Part shown: piece by piece, positions 24,263-33,462 of the stretch
Position numbering within the stretch: the stretch's first letter is position 1
How the letters are laid out: the number at the start of each line of letters is the position of its first letter
Source of the DNA: an uncultured Gammaproteobacteria bacterium
GTDB lineage: Bacteria > Pseudomonadota > Gammaproteobacteria > Arenicellales > JAANXG01
Reading direction: 5' to 3'
DNA length: 34,095 bases
NCBI GenBank assembly: GCA_947258785.1
Contig: CAMYJT010000014.1
Location: forward strand, 70,546-104,640
Notes under the pieces: generated by a model
Database searches by the model: none
What the model saw: only the letters and a program-made list of their open reading frames with translations
What the model was told of the DNA's origin: nothing
Position numbers and translations under genes: made by a program

Positions 24263-25081
24263 GTGGACAGAAGGCGTTTTATTCTTGCGGGAGGGAGTGT
24301 GTTACTTGCAGTAACGGCGGATGGCCTGGTTCGCTCGCTGTACGCCGCCAACAAGCCCGCCGAACGTGGCCACTATTTCACCAAGATACGGCGCTTCGAC
24401 GCTGATTATCCGGATGACGTCTACATTTCTGCGGCGCAGTTGATCACGCTGCGATCCGTGGTTAACCGGCTGCGCCGAGCCCGCTCAATTGTCGGCCATG
24501 GAAATTTCGCGTTGTTAAGTTTCGACGAACTGCTGCGCCTGGCCCGCAATTACTCCAAAATCGGTTCGTTTCCGGCGTCCGAAATCAATTTTCTGGAAGA
24601 AATTTTTTACCGGGATGCTGCACGTTACGGATTTTTAGGTGAAAAGGTGCTGGTTCGTCTTACCGACAGAATCCACAAGCGCGACAGCGCTAAAATCCGC
24701 CGCAGCGGACAGTATCTTTTCAAGGGGCAGGCGCTGGGCAAGTACCGGGAGATTCGGCGCAAGCTGGGCAATGATGTCGTGCTGACCTCGGGAGTGCGCG
24801 GCATGGTGAAGCAGATGTACCTGTTCCTGGCCAAGGCCGTCCGCACCAAGGGAAATCTCTCGCGAGCGTCTCGTTCGCTGGCGCCGCCGGGATATTCGTA
24901 TCACGCCGCCGGCGATTTCGACGTCGGCAAACGGGGCTGGGGAATACGCAATTTTTCCGAAGATTTTGCGAAAACCGATACCTTTCGAAAACTGGTCGAC
25001 CACGGTTACGCGCGGCTGCGCTATCCAAAAGACAATGGGTTGGGCGTACGCTATGAGCCCTGGCACATCAAAGTCGTCTGA
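24263..25081 (+). CDS. Exported M15-family D-Ala-D-Ala carboxypeptidase-like protein
   Basis: A 272-residue protein with a Tat-like N-terminus (MDRRRFILAGGSVLLAV). The C-terminal region carries the VanY/M15 zinc-peptidase pattern: TSGVRG...KQM (176-184), PPGYSYHAAGDFDVG with H214 and D218/D220, and RYEPWH with E265 and H268. The His-Asp spacing is one residue tighter than the usual S-x-H-x2-G-x-A-x-D, a variant I associate with a subgroup having G-D-F-D. It probably trims peptidoglycan stem peptides in the periplasm. A helical insert occupies about 60-160 before the catalytic part. The start is GTG after an AT-rich leader with no good ribosome site. It is separated from the oxidoreductase gene by 116 bp and has its own promoter candidate. 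Confidence 0.85.
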   Translation: MDRRRFILAGGSVLLAVTADGLVRSLYAANKPAERGHYFTKIRRFDADYPDDVYISAAQLITLRSVVNRLRRARSIVGHGNFALLSFDELLRLARNYSKIGSFPASEINFLEEIFYRDAARYGFLGEKVLVRLTDRIHKRDSAKIRRSGQYLFKGQALGKYREIRRKLGNDVVLTSGVRGMVKQMYLFLAKAVRTKGNLSRASRSLAPPGYSYHAAGDFDVGKRGWGIRNFSEDFAKTDTFRKLVDHGYARLRYPKDNGLGVRYEPWHIKVV

Positions 25082-25389
25082 ATGGACAGGCTCCTGGCTA
25101 AGTGGTCAGCCCCCGGCTAGCCCGCATATTGCACCAAGGATCCCGGATGATGGCGGAGGGATCGGTTGGCGAGGCCGCCGTGCTGGCGCAAGATACGGGC
25201 TAGACCGCCGCAGTGCGGGGCCGGTGAGTGGATCCGGCCGTCGAACCAGGTGGTGATCGAGGGGTATCAGAATCAAAGGTTGACGTTCATGGCCGGTTCA
25301 ACCGGTGCTGGACAGCACGGTTCCCTTCAATAGTGGTTCGGCGATACCATGAGAGAATTGTCATAGAGCGGTTCCACCCAGGTCGTGTC
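25082..25389. other. Gap with repeat copy 2
   Basis: 308 bp between the M15 peptidase and the following membrane-anchored protein. It holds the repeat element 25117-25203. The downstream frame is open back to 25228, but this extension is Arg-rich and lacks family features, so I treat it as non-coding. No clear promoter was found. Confidence 0.5.
25117..25203. repeat. MITE-like inverted-repeat element, copy 2 (87 bp)
   Basis: This 87-bp copy begins CTAGCCCGCATATTGCACC and ends CGGGCTAG. It aligns over its whole length with the reverse complement of the element at 14637-14722: the first 30 bases differ at one position and the interior and right arm are more diverged. Its own arms are an imperfect inverted repeat (about 18 of 23 positions pair), so copy 2 looks older than copy 1. 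No open frame of interest is inside. Confidence 0.78.
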
Positions 25390-27093
25390 ATGGATCGATC
25401 AATCTCCCGACCCCACCAGATGCTGCTCACAGTGTTGGGTTTGTTCATCGGAGTCGGTTTGGGATTCTTTTATTATGCACAGCCGCCGGAACGCCCGGTG
25501 CAGAACCCTGCCGAGCCTTCCCGGAAACTGCCGAGGGTCTCCGGACCAACCGACGGACCGCGCGATGGTGCATCTAATCAGCCCACGCCACCACAGATTG
25601 CGGATTCGTCGCGCGGAACTGCCGGAACTTTTGCCGGTGCTGCAGTCGTGGAACTGCCCGCCGGCGGCGGATTCGCCCACACCGGACCGCCGGACACCAT
25701 GGACGGGGAAACGCGAAGCAGTGAGCGGGTCGGCCAGGACGACATGCCACACGCGCCGGCTGGCGGCGACCTGGCCATCTCGGGACGCATATTGAATCTC
25801 GCCGGTGTCCCCGTACCGGGCATTCGCATTACGTCGCGCCGCTTCGATGCCTTGAACAATCGTCATGAATCGTCCGCGGGAATCGCTATGAGCGGGGACG
25901 GTGGGGCTTATCGAATTGACGGACTGGCTGCCGGCGATTATCGGGTACAGACCGGGGCTACGGAGCGTTATCCTGAGGCAAGTGCCAATTTCCGGGCCGG
26001 TCTGCACTCCGCCGATATTGTTCTCGACGACATTCACCGATTTGAAATTAGCGGAGTCGTGAGCGATATGAATGGGCAGCCACTGGCGGGGGTAAAGGTT
26101 TTCACAGCGCGCGCCGCTCAGAATGTCCGCACCAATGAGCAAGGTGAGTATTCTCTCGAGATGACTACACAACGTAACCGTAATTATTCTTTACGGTTCA
26201 GCAGCGAGGGATACAAGCAGGAAACCAGGTCGCTCAAGGGGACCGACATGGTGGATGAGGTTAGCTATCGAATTGACATTCGGATGGGGCCGGCCATTAC
26301 CGCAGCGCTGAACGGCTTTGTAACCGACGAGCTTGGTGCTCCCGTGGCGGATACGAAAGTCTGGTTACAGTCGGGCGCAGTCAAGACGCGTTACTATACT
26401 GTCTCCGATGCCGATGGGTATTATTCGATCTCCGGAGTAGAATCCGCCGCTGACTACAATCTAACCGCTGTCGCCGGTGGTCTTTACGAGCGTCACACGC
26501 GGCAACCGGTAATGATTGGCCGCGATACTCGTTCCTTGGACATAGTCCTTCGCCCCGCCGCCGACGGTCGAGTGGACGGACACCTAATTGACACGCTTGG
26601 CAATCCCATCCCCGGGTTCGGCCTGCTAGTGTTCAGCGCTAAGGCTGCCGGGCGATCATTACCGATATTGAGCGATGAAACCGGATATTTTTCGATTGCG
26701 GGTGTGCCGGCAGGTCCGTTGATGTTCTATACGCGCTCGCAACCACGGCTGAGCATCAGTGGGGCAAATCTGAATGCCGGTAGCGATTTACTGCTGCGTC
26801 TGGTAGTCGATTGGGGTGACTATTCCCTGGTCGGGCAGGTTACGGATGCCGCTGGTAATTTAATTACCGGCGCGGATGTTGCGCTTACGTGGTACTACCA
26901 GTACGAAGATCTTCGCAGTAGTGCGCTGCGAAAGTCGGTGACCGACTCGATGGGGTCATTCCGTTTCACCCAGGTCGGGCCGGGCATGCATCGTATCAAT
27001 GTCAATGCGAGTGGTTACTCGAGGAGTATCACTCATGTAGATGTCGGCCACGAAATCGGGGATTTCACGATACAGTTGAGGCCAGACACCTGA
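25390..27093 (+). CDS. Membrane-anchored protein with multiple carboxypeptidase-regulatory-like domains
   Basis: A 567-residue protein. ATG 25390 is chosen because it directly precedes the N-terminal membrane helix (LLTVLGLFIGVGLGFFYYA, about 12-30). A Pro/Gly/Ser-rich low-complexity linker (about 32-130) follows. The rest is a tandem array of about five CarboxypepD_reg-like (transthyretin/Ig-like) beta domains. Each opens with a block such as ISGRILNLAGVPVPGIRI, ISGVVSDMNGQPLAGVKV, LNGFVTDELGAPVADTKV, VDGHLIDTLGNPIPGFGL and LVGQVTDAAGNLITGADV, and contains a DADGYYSISGV-type strand. Such arrays act as spacers or binding modules on the cell surface or in the periplasm; no catalytic domain is visible. 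It would be anchored in the inner membrane with domains outside. Its neighbours give no functional clue. Confidence 0.8.
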   Translation: MDRSISRPHQMLLTVLGLFIGVGLGFFYYAQPPERPVQNPAEPSRKLPRVSGPTDGPRDGASNQPTPPQIADSSRGTAGTFAGAAVVELPAGGGFAHTGPPDTMDGETRSSERVGQDDMPHAPAGGDLAISGRILNLAGVPVPGIRITSRRFDALNNRHESSAGIAMSGDGGAYRIDGLAAGDYRVQTGATERYPEASANFRAGLHSADIVLDDIHRFEISGVVSDMNGQPLAGVKVFTARAAQNVRTNEQGEYSLEMTTQRNRNYSLRFSSEGYKQETRSLKGTDMVDEVSYRIDIRMGPAITAALNGFVTDELGAPVADTKVWLQSGAVKTRYYTVSDADGYYSISGVESAADYNLTAVAGGLYERHTRQPVMIGRDTRSLDIVLRPAADGRVDGHLIDTLGNPIPGFGLLVFSAKAAGRSLPILSDETGYFSIAGVPAGPLMFYTRSQPRLSISGANLNAGSDLLLRLVVDWGDYSLVGQVTDAAGNLITGADVALTWYYQYEDLRSSALRKSVTDSMGSFRFTQVGPGMHRINVNASGYSRSITHVDVGHEIGDFTIQLRPDT

Positions 27094-27403
27094 TCAGGTG
27101 CGATTCTCGTGGTGCAGCGTAATGCGTGGATGCAGCTCCGGATGCCGCTAACGGCGTTCGGCATCGACTTTTGCGAATTTCGCTTCAGGCGCCCGAATCC
27201 CTTGGTGCATCGCGCATGAGGACCTCGACTTGCTGCTGTAGCTTTGCCCAAGCGTCGCTGGCGGCTGTGCGACGGTACTTGATTCTGACGATTGTCGTAA
27301 CCGGTCTACGGTTTTCGGGCTGGCTGGGCAACTCGCGATAGTGAGGTCCGCCAGCGAGACATTGTTGCCACACAGATACTGCGTTTCCGTATGCGACGCC
27401 GGC
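27094..27403. other. Gap between the domain-array gene and dppF, with possible gene remnant
   Basis: 310 bp with no intact gene. The minus strand contains a glutathione S-transferase-like motif (separate entry) immediately downstream of dppF. No terminator with a T-run is seen for either convergent transcript. Confidence 0.45.
27185..27400 (-). pseudogene. Possible glutathione S-transferase C-terminal remnant
   Basis: Just past the dppF stop, the minus strand encodes TQYLCGNNVSLADLTIAS (about 27324-27384), very like the GST C-terminal signature (YLxG-x3-S/T-LAD-x-x-IA) that forms the N-capping box. The frame then loses similarity, and a different frame ends in DAWAKLQQQVEVLMRDAP with a stop at 27185. 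There is no N-terminal thioredoxin-like domain, and the upstream part would overlap dppF. I read it as a decayed, frameshifted fragment; a chance match is possible. Confidence 0.28.
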
Positions 27404-28396
27404 CTAATCACCGGACCGATCATCAATCGATTGCTGCTCGGTAAAATGGCAGGCCACACGACGGCCGGCTATGTCTCGCAGGTTCGGACGTTCGTGTTGG
27501 CACCGGTCTTGCGCCCGGGGGCAGCGCTGGTGGAAGGCGCAGCCACTGGGCGGGTTGAGGGGAGAAGGCAATTCACCCGTCAACACGACCCGCTTAGCGC
27601 GCCGACTCGGGTCAACAAACGGAGTGCTTGCCATCAATGCCCTGGTGTATGGATGTAGCGGTTGGTTGAAGATGGTTTGTTTGGCGCCTTGTTCCACGGT
27701 TCGACCCAGATACATCACCAGCACATGGTCTGCGATGTGATGCACAACGCCCAGGTTGTGCGAAATGAAGACCAAGGCAAGTTTGAGGCTCGCCTGCAGG
27801 TCCATCAAGAGATTCAGGATCTGGGCTTGGATAGACACATCCAATGCAGACACCGGTTCATCGGCCACGACGATCCTGGGCTTGAGCATCAGCGCCCTGG
27901 CGATGGCGATACGCTGGCGCTGGCCACCGGAAAACATATGCGGGTACCGCGAAATATGCTCCGGCCGCATGTCGACCCTGTCGAGCATTGCGGCCGCCGC
28001 GTCGCGTCGTTGGTGACGACTAAGATCGGTATTGATAATCAGTGGTTCCTGGAGGATGCTGCCGACTTTTTTACGTGGGTTCAGCGAGCCGTAGGGATCT
28101 TGAAAAATGATCTGGATTCGGCTGCGTAAGGTCCGTATGCTCCTGGGTGGTGCCTCCGCGACCGCGGTGCCGGTGATGACCAGTTGGCCGCGAGTCGGCG
28201 GCTCTATCATGCTGATTACGCGGGCCAGCGTCGATTTACCACAACCCGACTCGCCAACCACCGCCAGTGTTTGCCCGGCCGACAGTTCAAAAGAAACATT
28301 ATCCAAGGCCTTGAGCCATTTTGGTCTGGACAGCAGTCCATCCCGCGTCCGGTAGTAACGCGACAGATTCGCGCAACTGAGTGCGGTCTCGTTCAC
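27404..28396 (-). CDS. dppF: Dipeptide ABC transporter ATP-binding protein DppF
   Basis: A 330-residue ATPase of the peptide/nickel (Opp/Dpp) group. Walker [11 protein letters not shown]-loop [17 protein letters not shown], signature [15 protein letters not shown], Walker [13 protein letters not shown] and H-loop [14 protein letters not shown] are present. The C-terminal oligopeptide-transporter domain includes [13 protein letters not shown] and the cysteine motif [15 protein letters not shown], typical of DppD/DppF and reported to bind an Fe-S cluster in some members. DppF and DppD form the ATPase heterodimer driving import through DppBC. Its ATG overlaps the dppD stop by 4 bases (ATGA). It is the last gene of the operon. 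Confidence 0.95.
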   Translation of the reverse strand: MNETALSCANLSRYYRTRDGLLSRPKWLKALDNVSFELSAGQTLAVVGESGCGKSTLARVISMIEPPTRGQLVITGTAVAEAPPRSIRTLRSRIQIIFQDPYGSLNPRKKVGSILQEPLIINTDLSRHQRRDAAAAMLDRVDMRPEHISRYPHMFSGGQRQRIAIARALMLKPRIVVADEPVSALDVSIQAQILNLLMDLQASLKLALVFISHNLGVVHHIADHVLVMYLGRTVEQGAKQTIFNQPLHPYTRALMASTPFVDPSRRAKRVVLTGELPSPLNPPSGCAFHQRCPRAQDRCQHERPNLRDIAGRRVACHFTEQQSIDDRSGD

Positions 28397-29346
28397 ACCT
28401 GCCCTCCAACCGGATGAAAGCAGCGCACTGCGCCACCACCGCTCCGCCGCATTTCAGGTTCCACTTGGCGACAACGCGTGTCGGCGCGACTACAACGGGA
28501 ATGGAACAGACAGCCTGTTGGGCGATCAAATGGACCTGGCACCACGCCGGGGATGGTCGGCAGCCGCTCACGGTCGCTGCTGTGTTCCGGAAGGGACTCG
28601 AGCAAGGCGTTGGTGTACGGATGCCGTGGGGACTGAAATAATCCCTTGGCGGGCCCGCGCTCAACAATCTGACCGGCGTACATGACGTTCACGCTTCGCG
28701 CCGTCTGGGCGACTACAGCCATGTCATGGGTAATCAGGATCAGCGCCATACCGTGCCGGCGCTGAAGCTCTACGAGCAGATCCAGAATTTGAGCCTGAAT
28801 AGTAACGTCCAATGCAGTGGTGGGTTCATCCGCGATCAACAGTTTTGGGTTACAGGCGATTGCCATGGCTATCATCATTCGCTGATTCATGCCACCGGAA
28901 AGTTGGTGAGGGTATAAACGCATGCGGTGTTCCGGATCGGGTATTCCCACCTGTTCGAGCAACTCCATTGTACGCCGCCGGCGTTGCCGCCTGCCGAGGC
29001 GTTGATGGATCTTGAGTGCTTCCGTGATCTGAAAGCCGACCGTGTAACAGGGATTCAAGCTGGTCAGCGGTTCCTGAAAAATCATGGCCACGTCTTTGCC
29101 GGTTATGGCGCGGCGGGCGCGGGCCGGCAACGACAACAGTTCGCGGTCGTCGAAGCGAAGTCGCTTTGCGGCGACCACACTTGGGTAGCCCACCAGTCCC
29201 ATCAGTGCCAACATCGCAACGCTCTTTCCACAGCCGGATTCCCCGACAATCCCCACCGCTTCACCGGCTGCAACGCTCATACTGAAATCACGGACCGCGT
29301 GGAAATCGCCGAACGCCACACTCAATCTGTCAATTTCCAGAAGCAC
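28393..29346 (-). CDS. dppD: Dipeptide ABC transporter ATP-binding protein DppD
   Basis: A 317-residue ATPase. Walker [11 protein letters not shown]-loop [17 protein letters not shown], signature [15 protein letters not shown], Walker [15 protein letters not shown] and H-loop [13 protein letters not shown] are present, plus the C-terminal domain with [12 protein letters not shown] and [15 protein letters not shown]. The sequence GGMNQR in the signature region is the DppD/OppD form (DppF has GGQRQR), which settles the D/F assignment. It starts four bases after the dppC stop and overlaps dppF by four bases, so translation is tightly coupled. Confidence 0.95.
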   Translation of the reverse strand: MLLEIDRLSVAFGDFHAVRDFSMSVAAGEAVGIVGESGCGKSVAMLALMGLVGYPSVVAAKRLRFDDRELLSLPARARRAITGKDVAMIFQEPLTSLNPCYTVGFQITEALKIHQRLGRRQRRRRTMELLEQVGIPDPEHRMRLYPHQLSGGMNQRMMIAMAIACNPKLLIADEPTTALDVTIQAQILDLLVELQRRHGMALILITHDMAVVAQTARSVNVMYAGQIVERGPAKGLFQSPRHPYTNALLESLPEHSSDRERLPTIPGVVPGPFDRPTGCLFHSRCSRADTRCRQVEPEMRRSGGGAVRCFHPVGGQV

Positions 29347-29350
29347 CAGG

Positions 29351-30253
29351 TTACCGCTTCAGTTTCGGATCGAGGGCATCGCGTAATCCGTCCCCTAGTA
29401 AATTGAAGGCCAGTACCACCAGCAGTATGGCGAGTCCGGGAAACGTGACCACCCAAGGCGCGCGTTGAATAAACTGCAACGCATTTGACAACATGGTGCC
29501 CCACTCCGAGGTTGGGGGTTGTGCCCCCATGCCAAGAAAACCGAGGGCGGCGAGATCGAGCACCGCGGTGGAAAATCCCAAAGTACCTTGGATGATCACC
29601 GGCGCCATGCAGTTGGGCAACACAGTGATGAACATCAAGCGAGTGACCCCTGCGCCACTGACCCGGGAGGCTGTCACATAGTCCTTGGCGCGCTCGTTGA
29701 TTACCGCCGCCCGAGTGAGACGTGCGAAATGCGGGAGCTGAACGATCACCACCGCCATGGCGGCGTTGATCAGATTCGGACCCAGAATGGCAACAATCAC
29801 TATGGCCAGCAGCAGGCTTGGCAATGCCAGCATTACATCCATGCTTCGCATAATGAAGATATCCAGGACGCCACGGGCAAAACCGGCCACCAGTCCAAGT
29901 AAGACGCCGGTCACCAACGCCAGTGTCACCACTAGAAATCCTATTGACAGAGAAACACGGGCGCCATGTAGGATGCGCGACAGAATGTCGCGGCCGATGT
30001 CGTCGGTGCCGAGTATGAAATCGGCCGAGCCTTGCGCCGACCACACCGGCGGGAGCAGCAAGGCGTCGCGGTATTGCTCATTTGGTTCGTGCGGCGCAAT
30101 GGTATCGGCGAAGATCGCGATCAGCGTCATGAGCAGGACAACAGCCAAGCCAGCAACCGCGCCGGGATTACGGCGAAAATCGCCCCAGAATTCCAGTAAC
30201 GGATGCGGTGCTGCGCCGGGAACGGCCATGGCGTTGTTGCTGGATCCAGGCAT
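29351..30253 (-). CDS. dppC: Dipeptide ABC transporter permease DppC
   Basis: A 300-residue inner-membrane permease with about six helices and an N-terminal OppC_N-like segment ([36 protein letters not shown]). The EAA loop that contacts the ATPases is visible as [43 protein letters not shown] 30253 (MPGSSNNAM) is chosen over a frame open far into dppB, because the conserved N-terminus begins just after it and it lies two bases after the dppB stop. It pairs with DppB to form the membrane channel. Confidence 0.95.
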   Translation of the reverse strand: MPGSSNNAMAVPGAAPHPLLEFWGDFRRNPGAVAGLAVVLLMTLIAIFADTIAPHEPNEQYRDALLLPPVWSAQGSADFILGTDDIGRDILSRILHGARVSLSIGFLVVTLALVTGVLLGLVAGFARGVLDIFIMRSMDVMLALPSLLLAIVIVAILGPNLINAAMAVVIVQLPHFARLTRAAVINERAKDYVTASRVSGAGVTRLMFITVLPNCMAPVIIQGTLGFSTAVLDLAALGFLGMGAQPPTSEWGTMLSNALQFIQRAPWVVTFPGLAILLVVLAFNLLGDGLRDALDPKLKR

Positions 30254-30255
30254 TA

Positions 30256-31266
30256 TCAGCGCTGGTAACGCAGGCGGGGGTTGATGAGTCCATACAGGAC
30301 ATCGACCAGCAAATTCACCAACATAACCACCCCGGCCACCAGTAATACGCCGCCCTGGAGCACCGGGTAATCCCGCCGGCGCACCGATTCCACCAGCCAT
30401 TTCCCAACACCGGGCCACGCAAAAATGGTTTCGGTCAGTATAGCGCCGGTGAACAACACCCCGACCGCGAGACCGATGACGGTGACGACGGGTATCAAGG
30501 CGTTGCGCAGGGCGTGCACTACCACGACTCTCCATGGCGCCAGACCCTTGGCCCGTGCGGTGCGGACGTAATCTTCATTGAGCACCTCCAGCATGGACGA
30601 TCGCGTCATGCGTGCGACGATGGCCAGTGGAATGGTGCCCAGGGTTACCGAGGGCAGGGCGAGATGCCGAACAGCGGAACGGAACGCCCCGGATTCGCCC
30701 GACAGCCAGCTGTCGATGAGCATGAATCCGGTCGCCGGCTCGAAGTAATACAGCACGGAGATGCGGCCCGATACGGGTGTCCAGCCCAAGTTCACGGAGA
30801 ACAGCAGGATCAGCAACAACGCCCACCAAAAGATCGGCATGGAGTACCCGGTCAAGGAAAGCCCCATGGAGGCGTAGTCAAAGATCGAACCGCGCCGGAC
30901 CGCTGCGATGATGCCCACAGGAATTCCTACGGCCAGAGCGAACAAGATCGCGCACACGGAGATTTCGACGGTGGCCGGAAACAGCGCCAGAAACTCGTTC
31001 AGTACCGGTTCTTTGGTGACAATGGAGTGACCGAGATCGCCGCCTATGAGCTGTTTGATGTAGATGGCGTATTGCGCCAACAACGGTTTATCCAGCCCCA
31101 ACTCAGCGCGCAGCATGGCGTGGCGTGCCGGGTCGATACCCCGTTCCCCGACCAGTAACTCCACCGGATCACCGGGAACCAATCGGATGAGCGCGAAGGT
31201 CAGCAGTGTTACGCCGAAAAAGGTCGGAATAATCAGAATGATACGGGTGAACAGGAAGCGAAACAT
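30256..31266 (-). CDS. dppB: Dipeptide ABC transporter permease DppB
   Basis: A 336-residue permease with the DppB/OppB N-terminal helix and motif (FRFLFTRIILIIPTFFGVTLLTFALIRLVPGDPVE), the long periplasmic loop after it, and the EAA loop MLEVLNEDYVRTARAKGLAPWRVVVVHALRNALIPV. It ends LVDVLYGLINPRLRY as usual for the family. Its start is 71 bp after the dppA stop; that gap holds a hairpin (31296-31309). dppC begins two bases past its stop. Confidence 0.95.
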   Translation of the reverse strand: MFRFLFTRIILIIPTFFGVTLLTFALIRLVPGDPVELLVGERGIDPARHAMLRAELGLDKPLLAQYAIYIKQLIGGDLGHSIVTKEPVLNEFLALFPATVEISVCAILFALAVGIPVGIIAAVRRGSIFDYASMGLSLTGYSMPIFWWALLLILLFSVNLGWTPVSGRISVLYYFEPATGFMLIDSWLSGESGAFRSAVRHLALPSVTLGTIPLAIVARMTRSSMLEVLNEDYVRTARAKGLAPWRVVVVHALRNALIPVVTVIGLAVGVLFTGAILTETIFAWPGVGKWLVESVRRRDYPVLQGGVLLVAGVVMLVNLLVDVLYGLINPRLRYQR

Positions 31267-31295
31267 GGTGCCTGCTGGTGGTGAATCGATAACCC

Positions 31296-31309
31296 CAGGG
31301 ACGTCCCTG
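31296..31309 (-). promoter_or_regulatory. dppA-dppB intercistronic palindrome
   Basis: CAGGGACGTCCCTG is a perfect 14-bp palindrome (CAGGG-ACGT-CCCTG as RNA hairpin) in the 71-bp gap between dppA and dppB. Hairpins at this place in binding-protein transporter operons commonly raise the amount of the binding-protein mRNA relative to the membrane genes. No T-run follows. Confidence 0.45.
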
Positions 31310-31337
31310 TCCAGCGCCGTTACGATGAACTGAATAC

Positions 31338-32930
31338 TTAAGGTTTGAGGCTAACGCCGTAAAAGATATGGCCTCCGAACGGATCAATACGGAAGTCGAC
31401 GACTTCTTTGCGAACCGGTTTGAACACGACAGAATGTGCGATAGTCACCCAGGGAGCCTGCTCTTTGAAGATCGCCTGCGCCCGTTTGTAGAGTTCCGTA
31501 CGTTGCGCGACGTCCGCGGTACGTTTCGCTTGTCCGATAACATCGTCAAAAGGTTTGTGACACCACCGCGCCCGATTGGCGCCCTTGGCGGCCGCGCATC
31601 CGAGTAAGACATGCAGGAAATTGTCGGGATCGCCGTTGTCCCCGGTCCATCCAAGGAGAACGGTTTGATGTTCCCCGGCCTTGGACCGCTTCAGGTATTC
31701 CCCCCACTCGAAAGTGACGATCTTGGCATTTACACCGACCTTGGTGAAGTCCGCTTGGATCATCTCGGCCATCCGCCGCGCGTTGGGGTTGTAGGGACGC
31801 TGCACCGGCATCGCCCAGATATCGGTGTCAAATCCGCTGCCATAACCGGCTTTGGCCAGCAGACTCTTGGCTTTGTCCGGGTCGTAGGGATAATCGTTTA
31901 TGTCGTCGTTGTAGGACCATATTGTGGGCGGAATAGGGTTTTTCGCAGCCACACCGGCGCCCAGATAAATTGCGTCGATGATGGCTTGCTTGTTGATGGC
32001 GTAGTTCAGCGCCTGCCGGACTAGCTGGTCATCGAAGGGTTTCTTCTCTGTGTTGAAAGCAAGATAGCCGATGTTCAGGCCTTCCTGTTCCAGCAGCTGG
32101 ATTTCCGGATCTTTGCGCATGGCCTCGAGGTCGGCAGGATTGGGGTAAGGCATGACGTGGCACTCGCCTTTCCGCAACTTGGCGTAGCGAACCGCAGCGT
32201 CCGGCGTTATTGAGAATATCAAGGTGTCGATGTCCGCTTTGCCCTGCCAGTAATCCGGATGGACCCGATATCGAATCACTGCGTCTTTTTGATAGGCAAG
32301 GAGTTGGAATGGGCCCGTCCCCACCGGTTGCAGATCGATTTTTTCCGGCGTACCTGCGGCGTTCATCCGGTCGGCGTATTCGGCGGAAAAAATTGAAGCG
32401 AAGTCCATGCCCATGTTGGCGATGAATGGCGCCTCCGGTTCGTTCAGGGTGAAGCGCACGGTGTAGTCGTCTACTTTGTCGATGCTCTTCAACAGGTTCG
32501 GCATGTCCATGCTGTTGAAGTATTCATAGGTCCCACCCGACAGTTTGTGATCACGATGATCCTTATTCCATTGCCGATTGAAACTGTACAAGACATCGTC
32601 TGCGTTGAACTCGCGTGTGGGTGTGAAATTCTTGGTAGTGTGTAACTTCACGTTACGTCTCAGCTTGAACGTATACACAAGACCATCGTCAGATATGTCC
32701 CAGGATTCGGCTAAACCCGGCTCGATGACGGTGCTCCCGCGCCGAAAGTGAACGAGTCGGTCAAAAATGGCCCGGGAGCTTGCATCGAATGTGGTTCCAG
32801 ATGTGTAGAGTGCGGGATTGAACCCCTCTGGGCTGCCCTCTGAACAGAACACCAGGGTTGCGGCATCCGCCAACTGGGACACCGAATATCCGATGAGAAC
32901 AAATGCGGCTAGTGTACGCAGAGACTTCAT
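31338..32930 (-). CDS. dppA: Periplasmic dipeptide-binding protein DppA
   Basis: A 530-residue solute-binding protein with a signal peptide (SLRTLAAFVLIGYSVSQLADA, cleavage before ATLVFCSEG). The mature sequence follows E. coli DppA closely from memory: LVFCSEGSPEGFNPALYTSG, GLAESWDISDDGLVYTFKLR, DLQPVGTGPFQLLAYQKD, MPYPNPADLEAMRKD, WAMPVQRPYNPNARRMAEMI and GWTGDNGDPDNF. It delivers dipeptides (and in E. coli also heme) to DppBCDF. ATG 32930 is fixed by an excellent ribosome site, AAGGAGG, six bases upstream; the frame is open 100 codons further but that part is Arg/Pro-rich and unrelated. It is the first gene of dppABCDF. The promoter was not identified. Confidence 0.96.
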   Translation of the reverse strand: MKSLRTLAAFVLIGYSVSQLADAATLVFCSEGSPEGFNPALYTSGTTFDASSRAIFDRLVHFRRGSTVIEPGLAESWDISDDGLVYTFKLRRNVKLHTTKNFTPTREFNADDVLYSFNRQWNKDHRDHKLSGGTYEYFNSMDMPNLLKSIDKVDDYTVRFTLNEPEAPFIANMGMDFASIFSAEYADRMNAAGTPEKIDLQPVGTGPFQLLAYQKDAVIRYRVHPDYWQGKADIDTLIFSITPDAAVRYAKLRKGECHVMPYPNPADLEAMRKDPEIQLLEQEGLNIGYLAFNTEKKPFDDQLVRQALNYAINKQAIIDAIYLGAGVAAKNPIPPTIWSYNDDINDYPYDPDKAKSLLAKAGYGSGFDTDIWAMPVQRPYNPNARRMAEMIQADFTKVGVNAKIVTFEWGEYLKRSKAGEHQTVLLGWTGDNGDPDNFLHVLLGCAAAKGANRARWCHKPFDDVIGQAKRTADVAQRTELYKRAQAIFKEQAPWVTIAHSVVFKPVRKEVVDFRIDPFGGHIFYGVSLKP

Positions 32931-33462
32931 CGTCAACCTCCTTATGGCTTGATGTACGACACCGCTGTTATTGTGCGACGGAATCAAATCTTGAGAGATA
33001 TGGACTCGGCGCCACGGCCGGGGAAACATAACATTGCGCATGCCGGTGGGAAACCGGTTTTTTAAATATCTGTCGTGAAGTGCCACTAAGCAATGGTTTG
33101 GCGCACCGAGGACCCGCAGGCGAGTAAGGCCGACAGACTGCCGGCCTGGATCCGCACCGGCGCGGTACGCGCGGCGAGGATGGAAATCGGGCCGGCGCCG
33201 GGCGGGTCGGGCATCGGGTCCTGCGGCCAAGGCCCCGGGCAGTTCGTATAACGAACATTAGAATTGCCCGTGAGCACGTTGATTGGACTGGTGAATCGTG
33301 TCAACTGGGCTATGCTTTGGATAGAATTACAACGTGAATCAGGCTCAATTTGACGTGGGGTTTAATCGCATGTATCGGTTCAACTGCCGGCGGGAGCATC
33401 ACCGGAGTAGACAACGCTATGCGAACAAAATCTACATCTTCCATCGCGAACAAAGCCGCGGT
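32931..33462. other. Gap upstream of dppA
   Basis: About 530 bp with no convincing conserved gene. It must contain the dppA promoter on the minus strand, but no good -35/-10 pair was found. It also holds a plus-strand terminator-like hairpin (33043-33063), a short GC-rich frame (33093-33251, 52 codons, plus) with no recognised similarity, and an open frame from GTG 33334 that runs into the small membrane ORF. Confidence 0.45.
33043..33063 (+). terminator. Orphan rho-independent terminator-like hairpin
   Basis: CCGGT-GGGAA-ACCGG followed directly by six T residues on the plus strand. The 5-bp stem is short but GC-rich. No plus-strand gene ends here; dppA starts 113 bp away on the other strand. 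It may be a relic of a lost gene or end an antisense transcript. Confidence 0.4.

Noticed and set aside
25399..26172. 257-codon minus-strand frame
   Set aside because: It is opposite the N-terminal helix and linker of the domain-array protein; no domain or start signal.
33093..33251. 52-codon GC-rich plus-strand frame upstream of dppA
   Set aside because: No ribosome site or known similarity; composition fits chance in a GC-rich gap.
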